From Prostheceraeus crozeri (taxonomy: Eukaryota > Platyhelminthes > Polycladida > Euryleptidae), in the NCBI GenBank assembly GCA_907163375.1, contig CAJQUW010000492.1, positions 1 to 64,000 on the forward strand: 64,000 bases of DNA, in the 5' to 3' direction. The translations under genes and the position numbers were made by a program. The notes below the pieces were generated by a model. That model did no database searches and had not been told where the DNA came from. It saw nothing but the letters and a program-made list of their open reading frames with translations. Position 1 is the stretch's first letter, and every line of letters starts with the position of its first letter. Below, piece after piece: positions 10,335 to 21,905 of this stretch.

Positions 10335-11642
10335 TCACGCATTCCCCGTTGCTGTCAAACTTGTCAGAGCGAATTGTTCTTCTATTTCCCGAATCTCTCT
10401 CCCCTCAATGTCCGCAGACGCATTGCTGCCTTCAACAGACATGACTCCAGTGGTCGCTGAGGCAACTTCACGTTTTCGCTGATGATTTCTCACAGTATGG
10501 CGCAGGTGTCTCCAACTGCAAAACCGACAGCACACACAACACAGATTACAGAAGGCATGTCGGAAGTTGGGATAAAAGGCGAGATAGAGGAAGAGCTTCA
10601 CCGCATAGAACCCCTCCTGGACAAAATTGATGTAGTTGGAGATGGGTTTTCTGGTCAGCGACAGGTCCTCTCCGATGAAATTGATCCAGAAACTGAGGAT
10701 ATGTCGAGGAAGGCATCCAGAGGCAGCTAATAAGGGCAAGAGGAAGCGGATAGCAGAGTCGTGAGGCATGGTCCTTCTAGACGTCCGCCGCCACTGATCT
10801 GTCTCCCCGATACGGACGTCCGGACGCCGATATCGACACTGTCTCGATTTGTTCCCCAGAAGACTTGCCGGTTCCAGTTCCAGCGAGGAGTTGTCCTGCT
10901 CATAGTGAGAGCAGGTGGGATTGTAGGGAGACGTGCTGCTTTCATCACGAGGAGGCGGGACCAGCGACGATCCACCGCCGGAGTCATCTCTGGAGTTCAC
11001 CGCAGCGATGCGACAGCGATGCCAAATATGCCGGATTAAAATGATCCATCCGAAGATGAACACAAGGAGGAAGGGGACAATCCCATTACAGAATCCATCC
11101 ACAACCACCCAAGTATTGAGGAATTTAGACCATTCAGTCAGAACATGGCAGCGCACATTATCTTTCGGTCCAAGTGCCATGATCCACAGGAAATGGAAGT
11201 AGAACACAACCGCTGCTCCGAACATTGAACCGATGATTCCCGTGTATTTGTAATTACTGACCCGTTCATTGCTCCCTGCAGCCGGAGCACGCAGCTGATA
11301 GAAAGAATAAGCGAAGATGAGCCAAGACACGAGGAACTTGCTCATGAAAGAAAAATAAATTCGTAGAGGACAAATCCCAATGACCGCTGATAAATGAATT
11401 CGAGTAATCTCTGAGAGAGGGTTCAGGAAGATGAGCACGATCATCATATTGTCAACAAAGGCCAAGCAGAATAGGAAGAGGTTGTCGTTCACCCGCAAAT
11501 TGCGTTCCCGAATGAACACGGTGATGATAAGATTGTTGGCAACGAAGCCAAAGACACAATTGAAGATAGTTATTGGGCGCTTGTCAAAATATGGATTGTA
11601 ATATTCGCCTTCATCCGATCCATTTCCATACGTCTCATTCAT
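10335..11642 (-). CDS. Divergent class A (rhodopsin-like) G-protein-coupled receptor, orphan
   Basis: A 435-residue, uninterrupted frame with seven hydrophobic segments at about 23-44, 55-77, 92-116, 133-157, 178-204, 295-322 and 334-357. Class A landmarks are N36 (1.50), 'LAFVD' with D64 (2.50), the C91/C165 pair for the extracellular disulfide, P190 (5.50), P312 (6.50), and Y353 plus F360 before helix 8. Departures are clear: the DRY position reads Y-Q, CWxP reads G-C-L-P, and NPxxY reads KLFLY. N-glycosylation sequons occur at N2 and N7. The third intracellular loop is long (about 205-294, Ser/Arg-rich). A Cys cluster after helix 8 (C365-C375) suits palmitoylation. Expected role: plasma-membrane receptor signalling through G proteins; ligand unknown. 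This is the only convincing intact host gene here, and it is GC-richer than its surroundings. Confidence 0.88.
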   Translation of the reverse strand: MNETYGNGSDEGEYYNPYFDKRPITIFNCVFGFVANNLIITVFIRERNLRVNDNLFLFCLAFVDNMMIVLIFLNPLSEITRIHLSAVIGICPLRIYFSFMSKFLVSWLIFAYSFYQLRAPAAGSNERVSNYKYTGIIGSMFGAAVVFYFHFLWIMALGPKDNVRCHVLTEWSKFLNTWVVVDGFCNGIVPFLLVFIFGWIILIRHIWHRCRIAAVNSRDDSGGGSSLVPPPRDESSTSPYNPTCSHYEQDNSSLELEPASLLGNKSRQCRYRRPDVRIGETDQWRRTSRRTMPHDSAIRFLLPLLAASGCLPRHILSFWINFIGEDLSLTRKPISNYINFVQEGFYAVKLFLYLAFYPNFRHAFCNLCCVCCRFCSWRHLRHTVRNHQRKREVASATTGVMSVEGSNASADIEGREIREIEEQFALTSLTATGNA

Positions 11643-11690
11643 ACCTCCTTCAAGCTGATGATTCTGAAACGAAAGGATAAGATTGCCTGA
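11643..11690 (-). promoter_or_regulatory. Probable 5'UTR splice acceptor upstream of the GPCR start
   Basis: Read on the minus strand, a pyrimidine-rich run ends in 'CTTTCGTTTCAG' at about 11675-11664, followed by about 21 nt of exon and then the ATG. The ORF could thus be the single coding exon of a gene with an upstream non-coding exon, common for animal GPCRs. The distal exon was not found. Confidence 0.45.
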
Positions 11691-11759
11691 ATTTTAAAGT
11701 TTTGAGGCACATTTATTGACTGGTGCAAGAGATAAATTCAGTGCAAGGTAATAAATGTT

Positions 11760-13243
11760 GTATAATGGATTTTGTTACTAAGGGTAATTTTCCCTTACAG
11801 CCTATCTGTATCTCCCCGGTTGTTTTCTTAAGAGTGTCTCCAATTGCAAATTGCTTGGCATCACGTTCAATGGTGATCTCAAATGGAATCTCCATGTCAA
11901 TGATATTGCTTCGAAGGCCTCAAGACGCATGTACCATAGAGTAAGTATATTAAGTAGAGTGGTAACTCCGTATTTATTTAATCCACAATGTGCATACACT
12001 TTCGATTTTATTGAATGAACTCGAGGGGGACATAGTTGGTAATTGTCACCAAATGTGAGATATGCAAATATTCGCAGTTTTGAAGAAATTACAACGGAAT
12101 TGAGTGATCATGATTGCAATGCACAAGGAATTATGGTATTTCACAGATTCTCAGTGTCATGACAGCCTTGGAGAGGTAATGTTTGTTAAATAGCAATTCG
12201 ATGGGTTATTATTACTTTCATACTCAATCTCAAGAATGTATTTTCTTAGGCGAGATCATATCATAAACAACGTACCTGCCACTGGCAGAACAAAATTCAA
12301 AAAATCAAAGACAATGATTTCAATTAACTTTGAAAAATGTAAATGGGTTCACATCACTATTCAGATTCAAGAAATGAAACATGAATTTAGTGAATCATAA
12401 AATCATGCCGGTAAAAATTGAATTAAAAACTTGAAATTTCAGCCAAAAATGCATGAATAATATCTCGACTTTTTCATCAAGACTTCCATTATTATACAAT
12501 TCATGAAATTCCCTTGATAATCAGCTTAATTTCCGCCTAGTTATGATGCTTATTAGCAAATATTTATTCCTTTTGATATCCAACTTGTTTGATACTTCTT
12601 ATATAGGAGCGTCTTCTCGGTACTACATAAATTTGCAAAATTTTGACTTTTTTGAAACGGGTCAAATAATTTTTTGGACCACGGGAACGTGATCTCCGCA
12701 AAAAACTGAATCTTCTCATATAAAAATTTTTTAGTGCAGCTGTAAAAATGCGGTTGCCCACCAGATGTTTTGCTATCATCTCACACTTGCTACATTTGTT
12801 CTATTGTATAATATGCCAACTCCGTGTTTTACAACATGCCTCATTACCTTACTAAGAAAATTGCTTCGATCGAAAAGAGAGCCATCAGAATTATGGGCAT
12901 CACTCCAAAGTGTGACATCTTCAATGCCAGGGAGAAGACCTGCTGTCGCCTTTTCGAGGCAATCAATGGTAGCAGATCCCATCCTCTCCGGTCGATCTTC
13001 TTCGAAAGAACTGCTTGCAATCCCCTGCATGCTAGACTTCCATATGCGCGCACGAAGCGATATAGAACGTCGTTTATTCGGCTTGCTAGACCTGTGTACC
13101 CTCTTACTGTTTCTCTTTTATCACGCTTACTTCTCAATTCGTCAGATTTCACCGGCCGTTTCTTGTATATCTCATATTACGTGTATGTAAGAGTTCACCG
13201 AATTTTAAAGTGGAGGGAATAACGTATGTTATTATTATTAAAG
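11760..13243 (+). pseudogene. LINE 3' region (RT C-terminus), split by an inserted repeat
   Basis: Before the insertion, 11810-11938 reads 'CKLLGITFNGDLKWNLHV' and then 'SKASRRMY', the end of the RT thumb region in CR1/Jockey-like LINEs. After a 0.8-kb interruption the same protein resumes at about 12735 with 'KCGCPPDVLLSS', then 'YANSVFYNMPHYLTKKI' and 'SIEKRAIRIM', continuing with frameshifts to about 13200. The copy ends in a TTATTATTATTA tail near 13230-13243. Removing the interruption restores the expected order of motifs, so the repeat entered after the LINE did. Stops and frameshifts show it is inactive. The LINE starts only about 100 bp upstream of the GPCR's 5' end, on the opposite strand. 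Confidence 0.75.
11940..12728. repeat. 0.8-kb interspersed repeat, copy 1 (inserted in LINE)
   Basis: Homologous to 14603-15406 in the same orientation. From about 12250 to 12726 the copies are nearly identical (a handful of differences in about 470 bp). From 11940 to about 12250 they are clearly more diverged, roughly three quarters identical by eye. Homology ends at 'CATATAAAAATTTT', where the LINE resumes. No coding domain or terminal repeat was recognised. Confidence 0.8.
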
Positions 13244-13249
13244 AATAGA

Positions 13250-14600
13250 AATTCATCATGACAATTACCATTATTCAATTTTTAATGAAACTGCCTTGAG
13301 GATTCTCGAGCAAGTGAATAAGTTTCGGCGATAACAATGGTTATCTTCTCTCCTAGCAAAATTGAGTGTGGTAAAAAATTAACGTATTTTAATTTTGAGA
13401 GCTTAAAAGTTAAGCGTGGTAACATGTTAGTGTACTTTGAATAGTGATTCAGGATTATTCTGATTTCTCTTCCAAGATGAAGTCATTGGATTAAGAAATC
13501 TATGATGATTGATATCCCACCCTTATGACAAGAAATGACACTGTAAATACTGCATGTCTCACTCGTTTGATTATAGACTTACAATCCAGCAATATTGATC
13601 AAAGTCGGTAACTGTCTGTGAAAGAATTGATCATCAATTCAGGGCGAACATCCAATCTAACTTCAACAAAAGACAATGATCGCACTTCGAACAATACTTT
13701 CTTCCACATTGTTCGTTAAGATGTCAGACAACTATGAGATCCCAAAGGTCACAAATCAATGCAATCGATATAAGTGAGGACATCAGATATTCCATCTAAA
13801 GGAGCAATGTCCCACAGCCTGCCCATGCTCCTGATGCATATACGATAACTGACACTTGCAATGTGTGATATGAGAAAATCTATGATATCGATACCTCAAG
13901 ATAGACAGATAGTTTCAGCGAAATGACCTAAGTTTTAGCTTCGGTCTGCTGCCTCGTCTGACATTTGTCATATCGTTTCATCGCTATAGCATATTTTGGC
14001 TATTGTTGGAACAGATGAAAGGCCATTGATTTTCATGATTGCAGACGGTGACATATATACTTCAAAGGAATGAAACGCCTTGTAGAGCTTTCTTGGTGTG
14101 TTGGCCAAAATAAACAACTTAAAAGACTTTCTTTTCACAATATATAGCAACCCTGATCGGAAACTGACTCTATACGATGAATGTTTGTGACAACATGCAG
14201 CGACATGCATCATTATTGACGCGGATCAACATCATTCAACAAATAATGAAGCAGACGTGATGAATTTGACTACAACCACATTGTCACGTGCATGAAATTT
14301 CAAGGTTACACTGCTTCAAAGGAGCATCATAGATTTCTTTGTTTTATCCCACAAGTTCATGATGACATGCGAAACAAAATCATGAAAAATAAACCACGTT
14401 CCATTATCAATCACTCGATTGAAATTTGATGTTATTGAAACTGCCTATGTATTATCTTTGAAAATGTATGACTTGAACTTAGCTAAATTTGCTGGGATTG
14501 GAATTATTAAAGGATTGGAATGATATGCAGCACATAAAGAGACATTTGTTCACTAGAATTTGGATCAAGTGATGAAGTCAGGAGCGCCCCAACAACTTCA
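13250..14600. other. 1.35-kb stretch without a supported gene
   Basis: AT-rich and stop-rich on both strands. The frame through about 13960-14500 (+) has fewer stops than average but shows no family. Nothing else seen. Confidence 0.5.
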
Positions 14601-14602
14601 GT

Positions 14603-15406
14603 CTGATACATAGAGTAAATACATTAGGAAGAGTGGTAACTCCGCATTTATTAAATCCCCAATGTGTATACACTTTTGATTTTATTAAATGAACTCCAAG
14701 GAGATACCGTCGGAATTGTTTCTATATGTGAGCTATACACATTTATGCAGTTTTGAAGAAATTACAACGAAATTGACTGATTATGATAGCATAAAGTAAA
14801 AGGAAATGATATTATTTTACAGATAGTCCGTGTCTGACAGCCTTGGAGAGGTAATGTTTGTTAAAAAGGCAACTCGATGACCTGCGCAATTGCTTTCATG
14901 CTCAACCTCAAGAGAATATTCTTAAGAGTGATCATATCATAAGCAACGTACCTGCCACTGGCAGAACAAAATTCAAAAAATCAAAGACAATGATTTCAAT
15001 TAACTTTGAAAGATGTAAATGGGTTCACATCACTATTCAGATTCAAGAAATGAAACATGAATTTAGTGAATCATAAAATCATGCCGGTAAAAATTGAATT
15101 AAAAACTTGAAATTTCAGCCAAAAAAGCATGAATAATATCTCGACTTTTTCATCAAGACTTCCATTATTATACAATTCATGAAATTCCCTTGATAATCAA
15201 CCTAATTTCCGCTTAGTTATGATGCTTATTAGCAAATATTTATTCCTTTTGATATCCAACTTGTTTGATACTTCTTATATAGGAGCGTCTTCTCGGTACT
15301 ACATAAATTTGCAAAATTTTGACTTTTTTGAAACGGGTCAAATAATTTTTTGGACCACGGGAACGTGATCTCCGCAAAAAACTGAATCTTCTCATATAAA
15401 AATTTT
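14603..15406. repeat. 0.8-kb interspersed repeat, copy 2
   Basis: Second copy of the repeat at 11940-12728, outside any LINE context. The shared start lies near 'CATAGAGTAA' and the shared end is 'CATATAAAAATTTT'. The 72-codon frame at 14858-15076 is inside the repeat and not conserved as an ORF in copy 1. Confidence 0.8.
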
Positions 15407-15409
15407 CAC

Positions 15410-16423
15410 CGTATACAGATACTTCTTTGAGTCGACACTCTACCTATATATCTCTACTCTATGTCCTGATATGTGCATGAACCGTAAATGTCGTTGTTTA
15501 AAAGCAAAGGCTGAAGCGAAAATGAAATTATTGCATGAATCATTAAAATGCCTATCAGCTTTTTGCAATAAATGTGACCATTTTGCAGTCGAAGCCTGCG
15601 TCAGTCAAATGTTCAACATCAATGGCCTTCTGTAAACAATGCAACTTAGCAATATAAACATTTGAATTTGAATCAATTCACATTAGTTTACGATTGTCAA
15701 GAGGCTTCGGGTGTTACATTACTAAAAAGTTTTTAAGATTTATAAAAAGCACAAAAGCTGTACAAAAGTAGAACATGTAAAGAATGCTAGAAAGATTTTT
15801 TAGTCAATGTTCGCCTAGTGATGTTCACATACCTGTTTGCAGTACATGAATGTGCTTTATTTCGATACTCATTGTGCTTATACTCAAATAGAATACTACG
15901 AAAAGATGATTTCCTTGATAAGGTTTGCAATAGATTTTGTGACAAGTCTGAGAAGTGGAAGATCAATGAGAAACTGCAACCGGAAACCAATTTATGAGAG
16001 GACAGCGTTGAGGTTAGCATCAGTAATTACCTTCACACTTATTTCGTATCTTCAAACTTTTTCAGATTGATGCTTGAAAATAAGAGAAAGTTGTGTTTCC
16101 ACAGAAAAGGCAGGAAACGTTTTTCGAGATCTTTTGAAGTCTATTTGTCAAATTATCGACTGTCGGAACAGTCTTAACCACACACCGAGTTCAGCGACTT
16201 TCATTAGAATTCCTTCCATAAAATCTTGCGTCAAATCACTTGTCTCTGTTATCAATCAAATTGCAAAGTTCTTTTTAGGGGGTAGAATTCGCGTACTCAA
16301 TGAGTGTTGACATAGCTGTTGATCAGTATGAATAACAAAGTAGCATGCAAGAAGTTATCGGATTATTTCGGATTATTTTCAAATGGTGGCCTGCAGAAAA
16401 ACTACAGATCTATATTGCAGCTT
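15410..16423. other. Unassigned 1-kb stretch
   Basis: The minus strand has a moderately coding-like frame at about 16070-16260 ('TSDLTQDFMEGILMKV'), with a possible acceptor just upstream. No donor or family could be fixed, so no gene is called. Confidence 0.3.
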
Positions 16424-17420
16424 CACTGTAAATCGCTCAAGACCAATCACATACGAAGGATGCATACTAACATATTTTTTTGGTATATTTTTGTATATAT
16501 TTGTATGCCTTTCGTATGTTATTTCAAGTGTAGTATGCTTTACATACTAAAGCCATACCAGCACAATGTCAAGAGAAAGCATCAATGACGTCTAAAGTAT
16601 GTTGATTTAAGGCCTTTTGTCAATAAAGATCACACTAATGTCACTACTGTTTTGTGAGTAGTGAGATAATGACATTCAAAAGTCAAAGTTTCAATACTGA
16701 ATTCGATTTTAACACATGTAATTCTAAGGCATTTCATAAATAATCAATAAGTATGCAACCATCAACAATAATGCATTATGTAATTTTGAAATTAAGCATA
16801 TTATCAATCTGAAATAAGAAACATTTATTTCATGAACGCAAATATAGTTCTGTTTGAGATATAAAAGTCAACATGATTGCACGAAAAATATCATTTGAAT
16901 GAATTGATGTTAATCAACTTGGTTCACAAAGTAGAGCTAAGTACGCGTCCTGTTAGTTGCTAGACAAATAGCGACGACGACATACTCGTAGAGTATAAAA
17001 TTCACAATAAATCTAATCTAGTTAGATATCGCACTATCAAAAAGAAATATTTACGACTGGTAAAAAGCAAAATACTGAAAAAAGTTAATTAACAGTAGTA
17101 AGTAATATATATATATATATATATATGTATGTATATTTTGCTATGTGATTTAAAGCTCTACATACCAGGGGCATACCAAAGGCATACGAATCAGGATGAA
17201 TTTGCATCGGGTCTCGTATATTAAAATACCAACAACTCGTATTTCAGTGTAAAACAGCCAATCACAGATAGAATAGTTTGTACGCTACATACCAATCAAA
17301 TACGAACGTAAGTGAGATTTCGTATGAAAAATATACCAGATCTCTGTAAGCATACGAGAATCTCGCATCAATTGTTAGTTTTAAATTGTATATAATTTTC
17401 ATATCCAGCGCTTTACAGTG
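16424..17420. mobile_element. TA-target MITE family A, copy 1 (997 bp, full length)
   Basis: Ends are CACTGTAAATCGCT at the left and the reverse complement of CACTGTAAAGCGCTGG at the right. The right flank is TA; the left dinucleotide is TT, probably a changed TA. Homologous along its whole length, in inverse orientation, to 56910-57916. Both subterminal regions are packed with CATAC/GTATG words. It contains a (TA)n run at 17107-17126. No transposase is encoded. Confidence 0.85.
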
Positions 17421-17459
17421 TATAGCTACAAGAATTCTGAGCAACTACCCAATTGAAAA

Positions 17460-17510
17460 AATTCTCTCTCTTTCTCTCTCTCTCTCTCTCTTGCTCGCTC
17501 TCTTTTCCTA
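17460..17510. repeat. (TC)n microsatellite
   Basis: About 50 bp of TC/TCTT repeats immediately after the MITE. Confidence 0.9.
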
Positions 17511-18139
17511 TTGCAGACCAATTAATAGATATATTGTGTCCTGAGCGTGGCAAGATAAAAAACATCTTCTTGCACTGTCACACCAGATCGCCTTCACACA
17601 TTTAGAAGATGAAACAACATTCAGGATGCACTTTCAAGAATGCTACTTATATCTGTAATAGTTCAATATCCTGAAAAATTAATGTTCCTCTGTGAAACTG
17701 TTTCTAATCACAAAGACCTAGAGCGTTCCCAGAACAACCGGATGAAGTTTCAAGCACGGCCTCGTCCCCTTCACAACTTAAATCTTCAATCAAATCAGTT
17801 AGATATAGTTATTTGGTCTGAATCATTTTCATTGCGTTCTTTGTTACACTTTGCAGTCCATTGTAAGCAATTACCTGTTGTTTTGAATAATTCTCAACAT
17901 TTAGAGTCGAGCAACAAATCTTTGAAATTTGCCTATCAATAGCAGAATTTACTATTTTAAATAAAACACATACGAGTACATGTAGCTGAATATATAGCTG
18001 AATCGAATATTTGAAATAGAAGATGAACTTTGTACGTAGACAGTGATGAAAATAGACTGTGAAATTCAATATTCAAAGAAATGTCGCTATTATCTGCATC
18101 ATTAGCGGCACAGCTATTACAAGTAATTCTTGCCCTTAT

Positions 18140-18359
18140 TCATGTAATGTCATGGAATCCATCGACCCACTCCTTTCTTGACCACGGGAGGTTCATGGCA
18201 TGCCTCAAGCTTTCAAGAGACACAATTTTGGCATTTATGAAACGTCGTGATTGCATTTCACACTGTTTCAAGTCGCCATTAACCTCCACGACATGCCAAA
18301 ACCTCTCTTTTTTATCAATATCTGCGGAAATTTTATCTAGCCAGTTATCGGGATTGAAG
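18140..18359 (-). CDS. Candidate terminal exon of an unidentified host gene
   Basis: About 73 codons are open on the minus strand from a possible acceptor ('CCAATTCAG' at 18368-18360) to a TGA at 18142-18140. The peptide has the balanced charged, aromatic and hydrophobic make-up of a folded domain, with segments such as 'DNWLDKISADIDKKERFW', 'VVEVNGDLKQCEM' and 'NLPWSRKEWVDGF', and is unlike the low-complexity chance ORFs around it. I do not recognise the family, and no upstream exon was found. It could also be a fragment of an unrecognised mobile-element protein. There is no good GT donor, so if real it is probably the last exon. Confidence 0.35.
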
Positions 18360-18379
18360 CTGAATTGGTCATGGTATTA

Positions 18380-18984
18380 AAAAACAGTTTGTTAGATAAT
18401 ATGAATAACCTGGTATTTTGTCAGAATTGAATCGACGACTCCATTTTCTGATTAAATGCTGTCTTGCATTTTAAATTACACATTCAGATTTCTACATTTA
18501 ACTTTCAGTCATCTGCATTTCATTTTGAGATATTTTCAATTCGATTCAAAGCTGCAAACAAAAAGACAACAGTTGAAACTATTTTTGTTTCAGCTCAAAA
18601 AATATGTCTACATTGTGCATATTGCTGGATCTGAAAATTTCTTGCGACTCGCAAGCCAAATTTACATATAATTTGATACTAACAATTGCAATTGCATTGC
18701 TTAGGCACTACTGACACGCTTGTAAATAATTCAATAAGCGTCCTTTCATTTAGGCTATTTCATATGACTGTAGTTAGACATACAGTAGATCCACGTAATA
18801 AATCGCTCAGGTAGCGTATGCGGAGTCCCTTGTTTTTTGGTAAATGGTGAAACACATATTGACATTTCTTTATGATGCTATTCTAAGCTTCTATATGTGT
18901 TTCAAGACAAAATAAACGACTAACAGAATCACTAAACGTGCCTCTCATACCCGTTAAGAAATTCGGTAACGGCGTGCTACACTT
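18380..18984. other. Unassigned AT-rich stretch
   Basis: Nothing recognised on either strand. Confidence 0.5.
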
Positions 18985-19175
18985 TTCCCTAACAGCCGTT
19001 CGAGACGCTGACATTCTATTAAGCTAATACCCGGTCACGCCAGCAGAGTTCTGTGTCGCTGACTTTCCTGTTACACTAATAGCCGATTCCTTAACAGAAT
19101 TTTGAGTCGTCGACTTCAGGGTATTAGGGATCACTAATAACCTGTCAGCCCTAACAGCGTTTCGTGTCGCCTGCC
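18985..19175. repeat. Degenerate tandem repeat, four units of about 42-58 bp
   Basis: Each unit carries a variant of 'AACAG-GTTTCGTGTCG' with CTGAC after it, and three end in 'CTAATA'. Unit boundaries fall near 19028, 19080 and 19138. More GC-rich than its surroundings. Confidence 0.55.
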
Positions 19176-19179
19176 CCTG

Positions 19180-21219
19180 GTCTGCATACGTGCTTATCTT
19201 TCGACTCCCTCTCTCAGGACGTCCGCAAAAGTGCTTCTATTCATTATATGCAAGTTTCATCATTTTTACCTGATAACATGTGGTTTCAATATTTAACCGG
19301 ATGTATGAATGTTATCATGTAGGCACGTCATTGTAATAGAAAAGCATATTTAGTTATTAGTGGGCCTGTACAACTACTGTAAATTTATTCGCTTTTTTCT
19401 CGGATTCTTTTACAATAATCTACTTTTCGTACACTCCGCTTCATATACCGTTGCGCAAGTCAAAAATTACTTTATATATTCTTATCAGAATTAATCGGTG
19501 TTCCAGATTATGAATAAAGATGATAGTGCCTTGTGAATAAAGATGATAGTGCCTCAACATTACATCATTCCAGATTATCATAATAAGTAAAGCGACGTAG
19601 AAGGCAACGGCGAAAAGCCGGATGCTCGCACGACTTTAATAAAGCATTTAGTGCCTATTGAAATTTACCTCTCTTTTTGATTAATTTTGCAACTTGAATC
19701 CGGGCACGGGGAGAACCATCTCTTTATGAATAAAGCAACAAAGCAGGTTACTTCGGAAAAGCGGGTTTGTTCGTTTATTGGTGGAAGCCTGGGTGCTTCT
19801 GTTCTTCCACACATTTTCTGAATTCCTCAAGAACCGTGTTAAGCTCAGAAAAGTACGAAATCTGCAGCAGAAAAGTACGAAATCTGCAGGCGGTTGCTGA
19901 GTATGTTATTATCGCTTGGTGTGACGGATGATCTGCACTCAACCAAGTTACAGACTTCAGCTCGTTTTGTTGTTAACACCCACGTGTTTTGCATCGCCAA
20001 CGATCTTCTCTCGCTCTTAAGTTCGGTCTAATTTGATGACCACTGTCGCAAAAGCGTTGTGTGCAAGAATCCTGTGGTTTGCAGAAAATATACAGCACTT
20101 GCTTTGTAGTCCGGAATTTGCCTTTATTTGTGTCTTCTATTCCAATTTCTAACTAGCATCCAGGGGACGAATCCTTTATGCCAGAGATCAAGTAAGACTT
20201 CTGTGGGGGATGGGGATGTTGTACTATCGACCTGTGGCAGGTCAATCCGATTTAAATCCAAAAAAATTAATGTTGTCTAATTTTGAGAATGTGGGGGGGG
20301 AATAGAAGTATCAAAACCTGAACAGCGCTGCACAGAAAACGCGACACTCTGGTAACGGCGACTCAAGACAAAGTAAGGAGAATGAATGAGAATTGTAAAT
20401 GCATTGATGAGATGTAGGATAGCTCAGAAATTGCAAGAATTGACAGCTTCGTGTTTTTTCTTTGGGACTGTTGTTGCTGACTCAGCAGAACATCATTCGC
20501 CATGGTCATCGATTCATTCTCCATGATGCCCCCATGCACGTCCACCAAAGTCTGCATTAGCCAAACTCCACCTCCTCGCTGTGGACATCTTTGGGGAAGG
20601 CCTCGTATGCATTACTCAGATGACGACGGCCACCGATATCTCAGTGAGCTCAAGAGCCCGAATTTAGTTGTTTACGAACTCTTTAAATCAACAATCATCC
20701 GGGATTATATTTCATTTATGCAAAATGTCATATTCTAGAAATGAAACAACTCAAAAGGTAATCAATTATGAATTCCTTTCATCATTTTCTGCAGCAAGAG
20801 AGTTGAGCAGTTATCTATCCATCCAAAAACATGATGAAGATCAAACAGCACACATTATCTGAGAAACCCAGGAAAATGCAGGGATAAAATGAGTCTCGAC
20901 ATTTTGAGAAGCAATGGCAGAAAACGTGCGAAAATGCATGTGAAATGATGCGATGGTGTGGAAATATCCTACCTAAAATGCTTCACTTGATCACCACTTG
21001 ATCGAAATCACAACATTGGTAGTGTAAAAATTGTATTTTGTACATAAATATGTCATGAAATAATCTATTCCTAAATTTGTAGAACAAAGAGTATTGAAGG
21101 GATTCTGACTTATAGCGGCGGATGAAAGACTTTCAGAAAGCGATGACAGATATTGTTATTTTCTAATATTTATCATATTTGACCGAAAAAAGAGAGCATT
21201 ATTTTATATTATAATCCTA
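19180..21219. other. 2-kb stretch with small direct duplications, no supported gene
   Basis: Immediate direct duplications occur at about 19510-19553 (TGAATAAAGATGATAGTGCC twice) and 19848-19890 (AGAAAAGTACGAAATCTGCA twice). A minus-strand frame at 20363-20557 (contains SQQQQSQ) has a possible acceptor but no recognised domain. Confidence 0.45.
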
Positions 21220-21905
21220 TACAGGGTGAGGCGTAATTCTAGAGACATAGGAATGATACGTTGAATCTGACTTGCGTTGTTTTCACTGATAATCTCTCTA
21301 AGTTTGATGCACCATACATACTTCTATTGACGAATTCATTCAACTGCAAGTAAATTTCAGTCATACAGATAATTCAAATATTTAAATATGCATATACCTA
21401 TGCAAGATATTGATTGATAGTTATTCAACATCAATAACTTTATTCATGTACTCATAATTTGAGGCATCGCTTCATTCAGCTTTGCGATGCAGTTATGGCA
21501 CTGTAAAATGAAGGACGAACTGATGTCGTATTACATACCGCTATCGAGAGCTACTGAGCTATGACAGATGATTTAAATCGTCGACAACCCGAAAGATCAT
21601 AATTCACCAATTACACACAAAGTCGTTAGAAAACTGATAGTTAAATCTAAGGAAACCAGAAGTGTCGAAGACCGTGAAAGAAGTGGAAGGCATTGCTCTG
21701 TGACAGATGATGCTTCATCGATTTTAATTTCAGCTGCGGTTTCCAAAGTCCTCACAAAACTCTCATCGTCTATCACAAGGACATGGACTGGAGTGCAGTT
21801 TTCTTCGAATTTTACATGCTTTTGACTGTCATCCGTACAAGGAGCAAATGTTGCAGCATCTTAGTGAAGATGACCCCGACGAGGGCGTAGTGTTCTACAT
21901 TAACT
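21220..21905 (+). pseudogene. 5' half of an IS630/Tc1/mariner-type transposon, N-terminal DNA-binding region
   Basis: A terminal-repeat-like start, TACAGGGTGAGGCG, lies at 21220 with TA at its edge. Downstream the reading 'VVRKLIVKSKETRSVEDR' then 'RSGRHCSVTDD' matches the paired-type helix-turn-helix and GRPR-like linker of this transposase group. After a frame change, 'RILHAFDCHPYKEQMLQHL' matches the 'HPYK' segment before the catalytic domain. Stops and frame changes make it inactive, and the catalytic half is missing after about 21905. Complementary catalytic halves of the same type occur on the minus strand near 29.7-30.2 and 38.9-39.5 kb. Confidence 0.6.

Noticed and set aside
10482-11202. 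Plus-strand and offset-frame ORFs over the GPCR
   Set aside because: Shadows of the GC-richer GPCR coding sequence on the opposite strand.
13960-14500. Long plus-strand reading with few stops
   Set aside because: About the number of stops expected by chance for that length and no recognisable protein.
17710-17815. Minus-strand frame reading 'DLIEDLSCEGDEAVLETS' as a possible last exon
   Set aside because: A stop lies directly upstream and no splice acceptor exists between that stop and the frame.
18985-19175. CRISPR-like array
   Set aside because: Units are degenerate and contiguous without unique spacers, and the genome is animal; it is an ordinary decayed tandem repeat.
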